NCBI GenBank assembly: GCA_001599755.1
Contig: BCHX01000006.1
Location: forward strand, 1,103,336 to 1,167,335
Length of the DNA: 64,000 nucleotides
DNA from: Gliomastix tumulicola
Taxonomy: Eukaryota; Ascomycota; Sordariomycetes; Hypocreales; Bionectriaceae
Direction of reading: 5' to 3'
The number at the start of each line of letters is the position of its first letter. The stretch's first letter is position 1. The notes beneath the pieces are model-generated. The model was not told where the DNA came from and did not search any database. It was given only the letters and a program-made list of their open reading frames with translations. Below, one piece after another: positions 47,040 to 60,085 of this stretch. The position numbers were made by a program, and so were the translations under genes.

Positions 47040-47569
47040 AAGTAGGTCTAATCGCACAATGTAAAATGTCTATTCGCATAATAGTGGCACATGCAAAGCG
47101 CTAGGCAGGGGGGCTCTCAGTACCTCTCTATACCTCTAGGCCTCAGCTAATTAGACTACCTGGGCCCGGCCTCTTCCAGCGGCCTCTACCTTCACCCAGG
47201 CTGCCTCAATCCGGCTGCCTCAATCAGCGTGGCCTCAATTAAGGCAGGCAGCCTCTATCACCTCTGCCTCTGCAAGGTCCTCTGCAAGGTCTGCCTCTGC
47301 AAGGTCCTCTGCAAGGTCTGCCTCTGCAAGGTTGGCCTCTGCAAGGTCGGGCTATTATTATAAGGCAAGGCGGCTGCCGCAACGCTATTTTACAGAGGCC
47401 TAGCCACTGTAATTATAGGGGCCTAGGCGCTGTAGGGCTGGGTCGGGCTATTTCCAGCGCCTTAGCCCACAGAATAATAGGTCTATAGTATAAGGCGCTA
47501 TAACGCTAGTGGCTTATACAGGCCATATTATGCGATTAGACATTTTACATTATGTGATTAGACCTACTT
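47040..47569. mobile_element. TIR element family T1, copy 2 (hAT-like MITE)
   Basis: 530 bp, same termini as copy 1 with the first base A and last base T (transitions of G and C). Exact 8-bp duplication ATAATTAT at 47032-47039 and 47570-47577. Compared with copies 1 and 3 it lacks one GGCTGCCTCAATC-type unit but carries six instead of three CTCTGCAAGGT units (47260-47346), so lengths stay similar. This copy keeps the most CG and CA dinucleotides in that stretch. Confidence 0.9.
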
Positions 47570-47901
47570 ATAATTATATTTTTTCTTACTTTACTTTACT
47601 TTATTTTACCCTTTTATATATATACTTATTATATAAATTATATTATTTATAGTCTTTATATTATTATTTATATATATTATTACTTTATATTTTTATTTAT
47701 TAATTATTAAATTATATACTTTTATATATTTTTAAATCTTCTTCTTCTTCTTTTTAACTTTATTATTATATTTTTATACTTAATAGTCTTTAATTAAGGT
47801 TATTTCTACTCCTTATTATATAATAGCTTATTATATAATTTATATTATATACCTTAACTATATATTATTATTTCTTATTTATATTTAATAAAGATAATAA
47901 G

Positions 47902-48116
47902 TAAAAGGGGCTAAAATAGGAATAGTAGTACACTAAGCCTAAGAAGTCCTAGTATTATTACTTATTATTATTAAATACTTATTTATAAAAGGTAGTACCT
48001 TATTATTTTAGCTTAAGGGGGGATAATAAATAATATAATAACTAAATCTACCCTCTACTAAGAGATTACTCTATAAATATATAGTATAACCTACTTCTAT
48101 ATTAAGACCCTTAATA
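47902..48116 (+). repeat. Gypsy-2 5' LTR
   Basis: 215 bp, begins TAAAAGGGGCTAAAATAGG and ends GACCCTTAATA; matches 56688-56902 over the full length with about a dozen differences, nearly all transitions. Confidence 0.9.
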
Positions 48117-50319
48117 GCTTTTATTTACTCTTACCTTCTAAAGGTATAGAATTAAGTTACCTATAGAAATAATAAGTGAAATTAATAAATTATAGGGGTT
48201 TTAGTCTAAAGGTATCTAAGAGGAAGAGGAGCTTTAAGAGATCTTATCTAGCTATAATAAAGAGTTAACCTAAGATAAACCTTAATATAATATTAAGGAG
48301 ATAATTACTATAGAAATTAAGAGGGACTTAGCTAAATATTATTATAAATAGAAATTAGTAAAGAATAAGAGAGATTTAAAGACTTATTAATAAGGAAAGG
48401 ACCCTATTTAGGAGGGGTAATTTATTATTTTTAATTAGACCTTATAAGTATCTTAAATACTAAATACTTTTATAGAAGCTTCTTCTTTAATACTAGGGTT
48501 TAATAAGTTATATTAAGATACCTTTAAGTATTTAGGGAAAAGCTATAATAAGTTATAATCTTTTCTTATAAATCTAGGGATTATTTTTACTAGTTATATT
48601 ATAGTATTTTATAATAATAATATAAAGATTTTTTATATTATAAATAAATTAAAAAATAATATAAAGAATTAATAAATAAATTATTTTAAAAGAAAGCTTA
48701 AAGTATAATTATAAGGAATTACCTAGGATTTCTTTATTAATTAGCTTAAGGTAAGAATTTAGTTTTTTAAATTATAATACCTTAAAGTAACTTTTTAATT
48801 TAATACTAAATATTAATAAGAAAAATAAATAATATATTAATTCTTAATATAATTTAAATAAAATATCCTAGAGATACTTATAAAGATTTTAAATTAATTC
48901 TTAATAACTTTATATTTATAATATATAAAGCTTTATTTAAGAATTTATATTATTAATATAAAGATTCCTATAATATAAAAGTAATTTTATATAGTTATAA
49001 TAATAATTAAATCTTTATTAATAAGAAAGTAAAAGGAGAAAAATATTACCTAGAATAACTAGAAGCCCTAGAGGAAGTCTAGTAAGGAAACTTTAATTAC
49101 CTAGATCTAAGAGATTTAAACCTAAAATAATACTTAATTTAGCTTTCTATAAATATAATACTTTAAATATAAAAAGATAAATTATTATATAAATAATTAT
49201 AAGAAGGAAAAGAAGGGTAAATATATTAGGACTTCTATAACTATAATTAATATAATTAATATTAATTAAAGATAAATTTAATAATTAACTAGAAGGGAGA
49301 TCTTAAAAGGCTCTAAGGAAGTATTTAAATAATTTATTTAAATTTAAAAAAACTATTAATAAAGTAATAAATTAATTATTATAAATACTAAAGGGGATAT
49401 TAATATATTATAACTATATATAGTATATAAAGACTAGATATTACCTAGCTTTACCCTTAAGATAATAAATAAAAGTCTTATTATTATTATAGGGAAATAT
49501 ATATAGTTAATTTATATAATAAATAATTTTAAATAAACTTATATATAGCTATATAAGTTTATAATTATAAAAGAAAAGAATAATATTCTCCTAGAATTAC
49601 TTTAATTTAAAAAGGTAAATTTTATTTAATAATTTAAAAAATAAACTTAGAACTATTAACTAGAAGAAGATTAACTAGAATTTATTTTTATTATAAAGAA
49701 GTTATAAAGAGTATAAAAAATAATTTACTTAATATTTATTATATCTTTCTAAGGGAAGTTTATAAAGGAATTACTTAAAATTTATTACTAAATTTAATTA
49801 TAAAATCCTTTAATAGATAAAAAAAAGGTATTTAAGGGATTATCTTAGAAATACTAGTAATTTTAAGATATCTTTAACCTAGAGGTAATAATAGCCTTAA
49901 ATAAGCTAAGAAAGATAATAAAATATACTATTAAATTAAAAAAAGATTTAAAGTTATATTAAAGTTTTATTTATAATTTAGCTTTAAAAAAACTAAAAAC
50001 TCTTAAAGAATATATTTAAAAAGTATTAATAAATAAATAAATTAAATAATTTATTAATTCTTAGGGAGTAGAAGTTTTATTTATATTTAAGAAAGAAAAG
50101 AAATTATAATTATATATAAATTACTAAATATTAAATTAAATTATTTATAAAAATAAAATACTTTTACTATTTATTATAAAAATTCTTAACTATTTATAGA
50201 ATACTTAAGTTTATATTAAGCTAGATCTTAAGGATATATACTATTATATTTAAATTTATAAGGGAAATAAGTATAAAACTATATTTTAATATTATTATAA
50301 TTATTATAAGTATTAAGTT

Positions 50320-50460
50320 ATACCTTTTAGATTATTTAATATACCTACTATATTTTAGTAGTATATAAATAATATACTTTTTAGCTTAGTAGACTAATAT
50401 TATATTCTCTATTTAAATAATATTCTTATTTATAGTGAAAATTAAGAAGATTACTATTAA
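50320..50460 (+). pseudogene. Reverse transcriptase core of Gypsy-2 (remnant)
   Basis: A codon-by-codon reading in one frame gives the RT pattern P-x-x-F..Y-I-N..Y-L-N-N-I-L-I-Y-S with several stops; each stop and each Asn is explained by G-to-A changes. Best preserved coding footprint in the block. Confidence 0.75.
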
Positions 50461-53400
50461 AATATTAATATAATCTTATAATATTTATAGGAATAAAGGT
50501 TTTATATTAACCTAGATAAATATAAATTCTTAAAGATAAAAGTTTCTTTCTTAGGATTTAATATTTTTATAAAAGGAGTCTATATAAAATCTAAATAAAT
50601 TATAGTAATTATAAATTAGCTAGAATTTAATATTATATTTAATATTTAATTTTTCTTAGAATTTACTAGGTTTTACTAGTATTTTATTAAGAATTATAGT
50701 AAGATTATTAACCTATTTATAAATTATTTAAAAAAAAAATAATAAAATAAATTAATTTAATTAAAGCTAAATAATAAGTATTTTATTAATTAAAAAAGAT
50801 ATTCTAAATAATACCTTTATTAATATATTATAATCCCTATATAAGGTTAAAAGTAATTATAGATATATTTAATTTTATAATTAAAGCTTAGTTAATATAA
50901 TTAATAAAGAATATATAATACCTAGTTATATATTACTTAAGGAAGCTTTAAGGAGTAAAAGTTTATTATTAAATACTAGATATAAAGTTACTAGTAATTA
51001 TATAAGCTTTTTACTATTAAAGGTATTATTTATTATATTTAAAAGAAACTATAAAGGTTTTAATTAACTACTTAAATTATAGTTATTTAACTATAAAAAT
51101 AAAGCTATCTCTTAAGTAAATAAAAGCTTTAGATTTTTTTACCCCTTTTAACTTTAGGATTTTATACTAGCTAGGTAAAAAGAACCTACCTAATTAATAA
51201 GCTAAGTTATTAAGTTAACTTAAAAATAAAATTAAAAAGAGAATAAGTTTAAATTAAATTATTACCTTTATTTTTATAGAGGTTCCTAAGGGAGTTTAAT
51301 AATATAAAAAGTATTAAAGATATAAAGGAACTTACTATTAGTATATATTATATTACTTTATAATAATTTTATAGTAATTATAATAGTATATATACTAATT
51401 TATTTAAATAGAAACCTTTAATTAGAGTAAATAGTTATTAAATATTAATTTATTAAATAAAGAAGATTAATAGCTCTAGATTATACCTAGGGGATCCCTT
51501 ATATTATAGGAGGGCTAATATAACTTACTTTTAATTAATAATTTAATATATATAAAATAAAATAAAGGCTAAACTATACTTTATATTTAATATTTACTAA
51601 AGTTTAACCTTAATATTTATTTCTAAGGAAACTCTTACTAAAGTAATTTTATATATATAATAAGGGGATACCTTTATAAAGTTTATATAAGAATATATTA
51701 ATAAAAGCTTATAAAATAATAAAAAGCTAATATTTTATTAATAAGTATTTAAAAATAGATTATTATATTAAAATAAGTGGGTTTATATACCCTAGGGATT
51801 ATATATAGAGATATTAATCTTTATTTATAATAATCCTTTAGTAGGATATTAAAAGGTATATAAAATACTATTTAAATTAACTTATAATTACTTCTAATTA
51901 AGTATAAAAAAAAATATAAAAAAATATATTAAAAATTATACTATTTACTAAAAAATTATAGTTCTAAGGGTAAAATTAATAAGGGAACTTTATTTATTAT
52001 TTATACTAAAATACCTATTTAATAAGATCTCTTTTAATTTAATTATAGATTTACCTATAGTTAAGGATATATATAGAAAATACTATAATATTATTCTAGT
52101 TATAATTAACTATTTAATAAAGTATATAATATTTATACCTATAATAAAGAAGCTTAATATAAATTAGTTAATAATACTACTATTTTATAGGATTTTTAGT
52201 TAATATAAATTACCCTAAGGAATTATTTTTAATTAAGTATAAATATTTACTAGAGACTTTTAGAGCTCCTTTTACTACTTATTATTTATTAAGTAGTAAT
52301 TAAATATTACTTATTATTTATAAATAAATAAATAAATAAAGAAAATAAATTAAATATTAAAGTAATATTTATAAGCTTTTATTTTAAAAATATAAAATAA
52401 TTAATTATAGTATTTATTTTATATTAAGTTTTCTTTTAATAATTTATTTAATATAAATATAGGATTTACCCCTTTTTATATATTATATAACTATAATTTT
52501 AAAAGACCTTTAACTTTAAATATTAAGTATAAGAATTTAATAACTTATAATTAATTAAAACTTCTAGGAGAGCTTAAAGAGCTTATAAAATAATTTATAA
52601 TATAAGTCTAAATAATAAGTATATTATACTATAACTAGAAGTAAAAGCTAGGTAAATTCTAAGTAAATTAATAAGTATTAATTAATACTAAATATCTTAA
52701 CTTAAGGAGAAAATTACTAAAGTTAATAAAAAAATTTATAGATTTTTATTAAATTATTAAAGTTTTATTATTAAGAAATACTTATAAATTATAATTATTA
52801 ATATTAATTTAAATCTATAATATATTTAATATAAAGTACTTAAAAAAATTCTATAAAAATAACCTAGAGGAACTAATAAATAATCTCTTTATAGAAGAGA
52901 AGATATTTAAAATTAAAAAGATCTTATAATACTAAGGATTAAAGTCTTATAAGTATTACTTAGTATAATAAAAGGGATTTCCTAGGGAGAATACTTAAAT
53001 CTCTACTTTAGACTTTATAAATAAAAGTATCCTTAAAAAATATAATAAAGAGAATTCTATTTAAAATTACTAAGAATAGCTTTCTTTTTAAAGGTTAATA
53101 TTTAACTATAAATATACTTATATTAATTATAAATAATTATTAACCTAGAATATTAATAATTTATTCTTTTACTTAAAAGGATTAATAAATATAATAAAGT
53201 CTCCCTTAAAAAACTATAATTTAATAATATTAAAAGAAGAAATAATAAAACTTAAATTATTCTCCCTTAGAATTAAAAATAATCCTTAGTTATACTAGAA
53301 GTTTATTTCCCTTTAAATAAAGGTTAATATATTAAAGAAAATTACTTAGTAAAAAACCTAGGATTTAGTAAAGGGGTTAAATAAAAAGATAAAGTCTTCT

Positions 53401-53633
53401 CTAGGGAGTTTATAGAGAAAGAGATTCTCCTAGGTAATTAAGAGATAAAAAGAAGATATAAAATAAATAAAGTCTTTATTAATATTCTAAGGGGGATTAT
53501 TAGAAGTACTTTAATAAAGTAAAGAAATTTAATTCTATAAATTAATATATTAAATTATAAAATAATAAAAGAAAGAAAAGCTCTTATAAATATATATAAA
53601 AGAGGGAATACTAAGCTTTTACTAATAAAATAT

Positions 53634-54167
53634 AAGTAGGTCTAATCACACAATGTAAAATGTCTATTCACACAATAGTGGCACGTGCAAAGCGCTAGGC
53701 AGGGGGGCTCTCAGTACCTCTCTATACCTCTAGGCCTCAGCTAATTAGACTGCCTGGGCCCGGCCTCTTCCAGCGGCCTCTACCTTCACCCAGGCTGCCT
53801 TAATCCGGCTGCCTCAATCCGGCTGCCTCAATTAGTATGGCCTGAATCCGGCTGCCTCAATCAGCGTGGCCTCAATTGAGGTAGGCAGCCTCTATTACCT
53901 CTGCCTCTACAAGGTCTGCCTTTATAAGGTTGGCCTCTACAAGGTCAGGCTGTTGTTGTAAGGCAAGGCGGCTGCCGCAACGCTGTTTTACAGAGGCCCA
54001 GCCACTGTAATTATAGGGGCCTAGGCGCTGTAGGGCCGGGCCGGGCTATTTCCAGCGCCTTGGCCCATAGAATAACGGGTCTATGGTACGAGGCGCTACA
54101 ACGCTAGTGGCTCGCATAGGCCATATTATGCGATTAGATATTTTATATTGTGTGATTAGACCTACTC
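53634..54167. mobile_element. TIR element family T1, copy 3 (hAT-like MITE) nested in Gypsy-2
   Basis: 534 bp with the same termini; exact 8-bp duplication TAAAATAT (53626-53633 and 54168-54175). It lies within the 3' part of Gypsy-2, so it inserted after that element. It has the same structural layout as copy 1 (three CTCTRCAAGGT-like units and the extra GCCTGAATCC unit). No open frame. Confidence 0.9.
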
Positions 54168-56687
54168 TAAAATATTATTAAAGTAAAAAAGCTTTAAATA
54201 ATATAATAAGACTAATATTTATTAATTTCTATAATATTATACTTAGAAAGGTAATAAAGTTTATAAAGCTAGTATTATTTATAAATATAGGAAGAATAAA
54301 TTTACTTATATTAAGTTAATAATAGGTTATATATATAAAATACCTAGATTTTAATTTAATTATTAGAAGTAATAGCTAATTAAATAAGATATATATTAGT
54401 TTTAAAATTATATTCTAGCTTATTCTTAAGGTAAAAGATATATTAAATAACTATATTATATTTAAGTATAAAAACTATAAGAATTTTATATAATTAAACT
54501 ATAAGTACTTTAAAAATAGGAAAATAAAGGAAGACTATATATATAAAGTAATTTATTAAAGTATTATTTATTATTTTTAATAAGAACTAAAAGATCTTTA
54601 AATAATAATAATAAGCTATTAGTATATTACTATAAAGTTATAATAATATAAAAGTAAACTAAAGGGAAGATTTAATCTTTTTTTAATTATTTTATTATAA
54701 AACCTAATTAATTTAATTAAAGAAACCTAAATAAGAAGAATTTATAGATATTTATAATAATTTAAAGGAAGAGATAAAGTTACTAAAGTTACTAGAATTA
54801 TTAAAGATTTCTATAGAATTTATTAAAGAATTATAAAGAAATATTAAATAATTATTATTTATTAATTAAGAAATATAAGAAGAAAAATACTACTAAATAT
54901 TATTTACTTTATATAAGAAGTTAAAGCTACTTTATTATTATTAATAGTAATAGCCTTTATAGAATTATAAATATTCCCTTAGGAGGTTAATAAATAGTTA
55001 TAGGAAATAAAGGTAAAATAAGAATAAGAATAACTATACTTAAGGTTTTAAATATAATATATTATTACTTAAAGCTCTTTAGTAAGAATAATAATATTCT
55101 TAATAATAATAGAGGTAATAGTAGTAATAATTAAAGATAAACTAGTAAAAGCTTAAATAAAATACTAGAAATTTAATATAAGGGTAGTAATACTAATAAC
55201 TAAAAATAAATAAATAGAAATCTAGGAAGAATACTATAAATTTAAAGTAGTATAATAGTATTTATTAAGTCTTAAAGCTAAAGTAAGGGAAATAAAAATA
55301 GTAAAATTATCTAAATTAATAAAAGGTTACTAGGAATATACTTAGTTTTTACTATACTTTACCTCTAAAAATAAAGTAAAACTATAACTAGAGGTATTTT
55401 TAACCTAAGCTTAGGGTATAATAAATAGAGGATAAGTAATAGTACCTTAATAAGAAGTAAATAAATTCTTATTAAAATTAAAAAGTATATATTAAGAATT
55501 AGCTATAAATTAAGTATAATTAGTAGAGGTAATAATAAAAGTAAAGATATTAAAAGTAATTTAAAGTAAAGAAAAAGCTAATAAGAAAGTTATATAAAGC
55601 TAAAAATATATAATAATATTACTAAAAATTATTAACTTAGGAAACTATAAAACCTATATTAATATTATAAGGAAAGTTAAAAATACCTAAAATATATTAA
55701 ATCTATAAAATATTTAATAATAATTTAAAGTAAATATAATAAATTTAAATTAATTAAAATAAATATATTCTTAGCCTATATTATAATATAATATTATAGT
55801 TTAATAATATATTTAATATAATTAATTAATTATACTTCTTAATAATAATTTAAGATTTATATAGTAATAGTATTTATATATTAAAGAGTAAACTAATAAT
55901 AGTAGTATTTATTATTAAAATAATTAAGTAAATTTTAAAGAAAATATTAGTAAATTATTAAAGGAAAATAAGAAATTAAGAAGATAAAACCTACCTCTAT
56001 AAGTATTAACTTCTAGTAGGCTTATAGAAGATTATATAATATAATTACTATCTCCTTAGCCTCTTTATTAATAATTAGTAAGTAATTTTTACCTATAGTA
56101 TTATACTTTTAATAATTAATAAAATTACCTAGAATATTATTAAAAAGAATAATAAAATATAAGGAAATAACTAGGGGAATATATATTAAAAATTAAATTA
56201 ATAAATAAAAAGCTTAATATAAAATATAAAAGAAGTTAAATACTAATTCTTAAGTATATATAAATAATAAATATAAATAGAAAAATAATTATAATTAAAA
56301 ATTAATAAGTAAAATAAAAGAAAATAATAAATATTAATATAATAAAATCCTCTAGGGTAAGAATATACTCTTATATAGATATCTTATATATATAATATAA
56401 GGTTATAGGTACTTTATTAGTCTTCCTCTTTAAATTAAAAGTATAAGATTACTTATTTATATAATTATTATTATATATAAATATAGTAAGAGATAATAAA
56501 AGGAGAGAATAATAAGAAATTATAAAAAAAAAGAATATATTATATAAAATAAGTATAATAAAGTATAAGGAAAAAAAAAATAGTAAAATACTAAAATATA
56601 AAGATTAATAATTAAAGTTATTTTATAAAGAAATAATAGTAAAACTAGAACTAAATAGTAGGGATTACCTATTAAGGAGGGGTATCC

Positions 56688-56902
56688 TAAAAGAGGCTAA
56701 AATAGAAATAGTAGTATATTAAGCCTAAGAAGTCTTAATATTATTATTTATTATTATTAGGTATTTATTTATAAAAGGTAGTACCTTATTATTCTAGCTT
56801 AAGGGGGGATAATAAATAATATAATAACTAAACCTACCCTCTACTAAGAGATTACTCTATAAATATATAGTATAACTTACTTTTACACTAAGACCCTTAA
56901 TA
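56688..56902 (+). repeat. Gypsy-2 3' LTR
   Basis: 215 bp, begins TAAAAGAGGCTAAAATAGA, ends GACCCTTAATA; see the 5' LTR. Confidence 0.9.
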
Positions 56903-58727
56903 ATAAGCTTAGCTTTTTAAGGGTTATTATTATAATTAGTAGAGTTAAAATATTAAATATTTATTAATCCTTTTACCTCTTTAATAAGAATAATATTAAA
57001 GATCTTTACTTATATATTAATACTCTTTAAAGTCTTTTAACTATAAATTATTATTTTATTTTTATTAATAAAGTATAAATTATAGGAAAAAAGCTAATTA
57101 ATCTTAATAATATAAAAAAATAAATCTTTAAAGTACTATAAAGCTTAACTTTTAGTTTTACTTATATTTAATAAGTTCTTTTAGAATAATAATTAATAAA
57201 TAAATAATAATAAAATTATATATTATTTAATTTAATTAATTAGTTTAAAGAAGTTAAGTATATTATTAAGTCCCTTATTATAATATATAATATATTATTA
57301 TATATATTCTTTAATATTATATATAATCTTTATAGCTATTCTTATTAAAGAAATTAATTTTTTTTATAAAATCTCTAAGTTAATAACCTTTATAATATAT
57401 ATAAATATAATTTAATTAATTAGAAGAAATACCTTAAGGGACTTCTCCTATAAATATATAAAAAAATTATAAACTACTTATTTAAATAGGGAAATTTTTA
57501 TAATACTATTATTAATAATACCCTTTATAAAATATATTATAGGTAATTTATAGGTAGCTTTATATATTATAGCTTAATAAATAGTAAATATTATATATTT
57601 ATTATATTTAATAAGGTAAAAACTACCCTTTATATTTAAAATACTTTTAATAGTATAAAATAAAGTAATTAATTAGTTTAAAGTAATTACTATATATTAA
57701 TAAGAATACTAATATATACTTAGCTTCCCCTATATTTATATAGCTATACTTATTAATATAATTAGGTAAAAAGAGCTCTAAGAATATAATTACTTAGTAT
57801 TTTATTATACCTTTATTATAATTTAAAATAATAATAATATAATAATATATAATTATTTTATAAAGAAAAGTATTTTTATTCTTAAAAACTTTAATAAATA
57901 CTTTAATATAATTAAAGACTAAGTATAATTAATATAAAAATAAGAAAATATTACTTTTTAAATTAATTTAAGCCTTAGCTAAAAAAAAGTAATTAAATTC
58001 TTTATTATTTTCCTATATATTAAATTAAATTATAAATTATCTTAACTCTAGATTTATAAAGAAGAGTATAATTATAAATAAAACTCTAATAATATATTAA
58101 TAAGTATTAAAAGTAAGAAGAACTTTACCTTATAATTATATTATAAAATAAAAATACAATAAATTAAAAAATTAATATATAAATATATAAATAATATTCT
58201 TATAAGAAATAATATTATTTAAATCCTTATTTATATAAGATCTTTTATTTATATTAAGAAGAAGTTTAAAATATTTACTAAGTAATAAAAAGGTAGAGAT
58301 ATTACTATAATTAATAATAATAAAAATAATAATAAAATTATCTTTATAAGGTCTTTAATTCTTAAATATAAGTTAACCCTAGGTAATATTACTTAGGTTA
58401 ATTTTAAAGAGTAGCTAAAGATTAAAATTTAATCCCTATAGTCTTAATATCTTAAAGTAACTATATAATTAAATTATTAATATTAAAAAGAGAAGTAAAT
58501 TATTAATTAATTTTTATTTTAATTTAAATAAAAATTTATAAAGATTTTAGTAAAAATCTTTAATTAATTTATAATAGCTTTATATCTCTAGTATATAAAG
58601 CTATATTTATAGACTTAAACTATTAATATAAAGATACCTTTAATATAGAATTAATTCTTTTTAATAATAGTAATTATAAAATTATTAATAGGAAAAAAAG
58701 GTATTAATTTAATTATATATTAATAAA
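56903..58727. other. RIP-degraded repeats including a Gypsy-1 fragment
   Basis: No gene. About 58390-58700 aligns directly with 24220-24530, so it is an internal fragment of a further Gypsy-1 copy, cut off at about 58700 where a degraded TIR-element relative starts. The rest is not delimited. Confidence 0.55.
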
Positions 58728-58955
58728 CTTCTATTTATATATTAGTAGCATGTACAAGGCGCTAGCAGGGGAGATAATTAATACCTTATTATACTTTTAA
58801 TTTTTAACTAATTAAACTACCTAGCCCTTATAAGCCTAGTCTTAATTAGGTCTATTAACCTTAATTAGAGCTGCCTACCTTAATTTAGGCTATATTAATT
58901 AAAGCTATAATAATTAAATCCGCCTTTATTAGGTCTACCTCTATTACATAGGATA
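58728..58955. mobile_element. Degraded, older relative of TIR family T1
   Basis: The order of motifs matches the 5' half of T1 (CTATT..TAGTAGCATGTACAAGGCGCT, CAGGGGAG, CTAATTAAACTACCTAGCCC, GCTGCCTACC, CGCCTTTATTAGGTCTACCTCT), but about half of the C/G positions are now T/A. Termini and target duplication are not clear. It shows the family has members of different age. Confidence 0.55.
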
Positions 58956-60085
58956 ATAGGCAGGGTCTAAATACTAGTATATAAAGATCTTATATTCTCC
59001 CTCTAGGTCTAAGTTTAGTTTAACTATAATAATAAGACTATAGGTTATAAGACCTAATATTATAGGGTTATAGGTTATAGGACTAAAACTTAAAATTTAA
59101 TCTAGGTTTAGTTTAAGTTAAATTCTAGTTATAATTTATAATAATTACCCCTAAATAAAAAATTAATTATATTCTTATAATTTTTTATTTAATTATTATT
59201 TTAAATTTATTTTTATTTTAATAGATTTTTAATTATATTTTATTTTATTATTTTATTTACCTAATTTTTTACTTAAAGATTTAAATTAATATATAATTAT
59301 ATATATATTATTTAATTTTAAATTAATTAATATAAGGTTTTTTATTTTTAAATAAAATATTTTTAAATTTCTTTTTTATTATAATATTTTATTTTTTATT
59401 TTTATATTACTTTTTAAAGACCTTTATTATTATAAATATATATAATAAATAATTATTATTAAAAGAAGTAATATTATTTTAAAAATTATTAATATTATAT
59501 TAATTTAAAGTTTATTTAAATATAATAATAATTACTTTTAATAACTTATAATAAAAAAGATTTTAATAATTTAATTTTAAATTTAATTAAATCTTTATTT
59601 TATATAATAATAAATTTATAAATTAAAGTTATATTTTTAAATAAATTAATAATATTTATTTTTTAAATAAACTTTAATAAATTAAATATTTTTATATTTT
59701 AAATAATACTATCTTTAAATTAAATTAATAAATTTATAAAATAAATAACCTTTAATAAATTCTTTAATATTTAAAGCTTTAAGTATTTAATATTAATTTA
59801 TAGTTTAATAAATTTATTAATAATCTCTTTAAAGTATATATATTTTTATTAAAATATATAAATAATATATATATAAGATTAATAATAGTAATATTAAAGT
59901 TCTTTTTAGTAGGTTTCTTAATAAAGTAAAAATACCTTAAGTCCTTATAAGCCTTACTACTAATATTAAATATAGTAGCTTTAAAAAGTATAATAATATA
60001 AATTTACTTCTTATTTATAAAGTAAGTATTAATATAATTAAGGTTTATAGTATACTATAAACCTACCCTAGCTAGTTATTTAAAT
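58956..60085. mobile_element. R-family fragment, direct copy of 31750-33060
   Basis: Starts with the R promoter-like core and runs parallel to 31750-33060 for about 1.1 kb with small gaps (for example ACTATAGGTTATAAGACCTA at 59027). It ends near GTATACTATAAACCTACCCT, then unrelated sequence begins. Confidence 0.65.

Larger units (their letters stand above)
47902..56902 (+). mobile_element. Gypsy-2: complete Ty3/Gypsy-like LTR retrotransposon with nested MITE
   Basis: 9001 bp including a later 542-bp insertion (T1 copy 3 with its duplication), so about 8459 bp originally. Direct LTRs of 215 bp (47902-48116, 56688-56902), flanked by ATAAG on both sides (47897-47901 and 56903-56907): a clear 5-bp target duplication. 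A polypurine tract (TTAAGGAGGGG, 56671-56681) precedes the 3' LTR. The RT catalytic site is legible at 50410-50421, where the YLDD codons read Tyr-Leu-Asn-Asn, as expected when GAC is mutated to AAT. The integrase core is around 52.0-52.2 kb. RT before integrase gives Ty3/Gypsy and plus orientation. About 2.5-3 kb of further sequence follows the integrase. Not functional. Confidence 0.88.
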
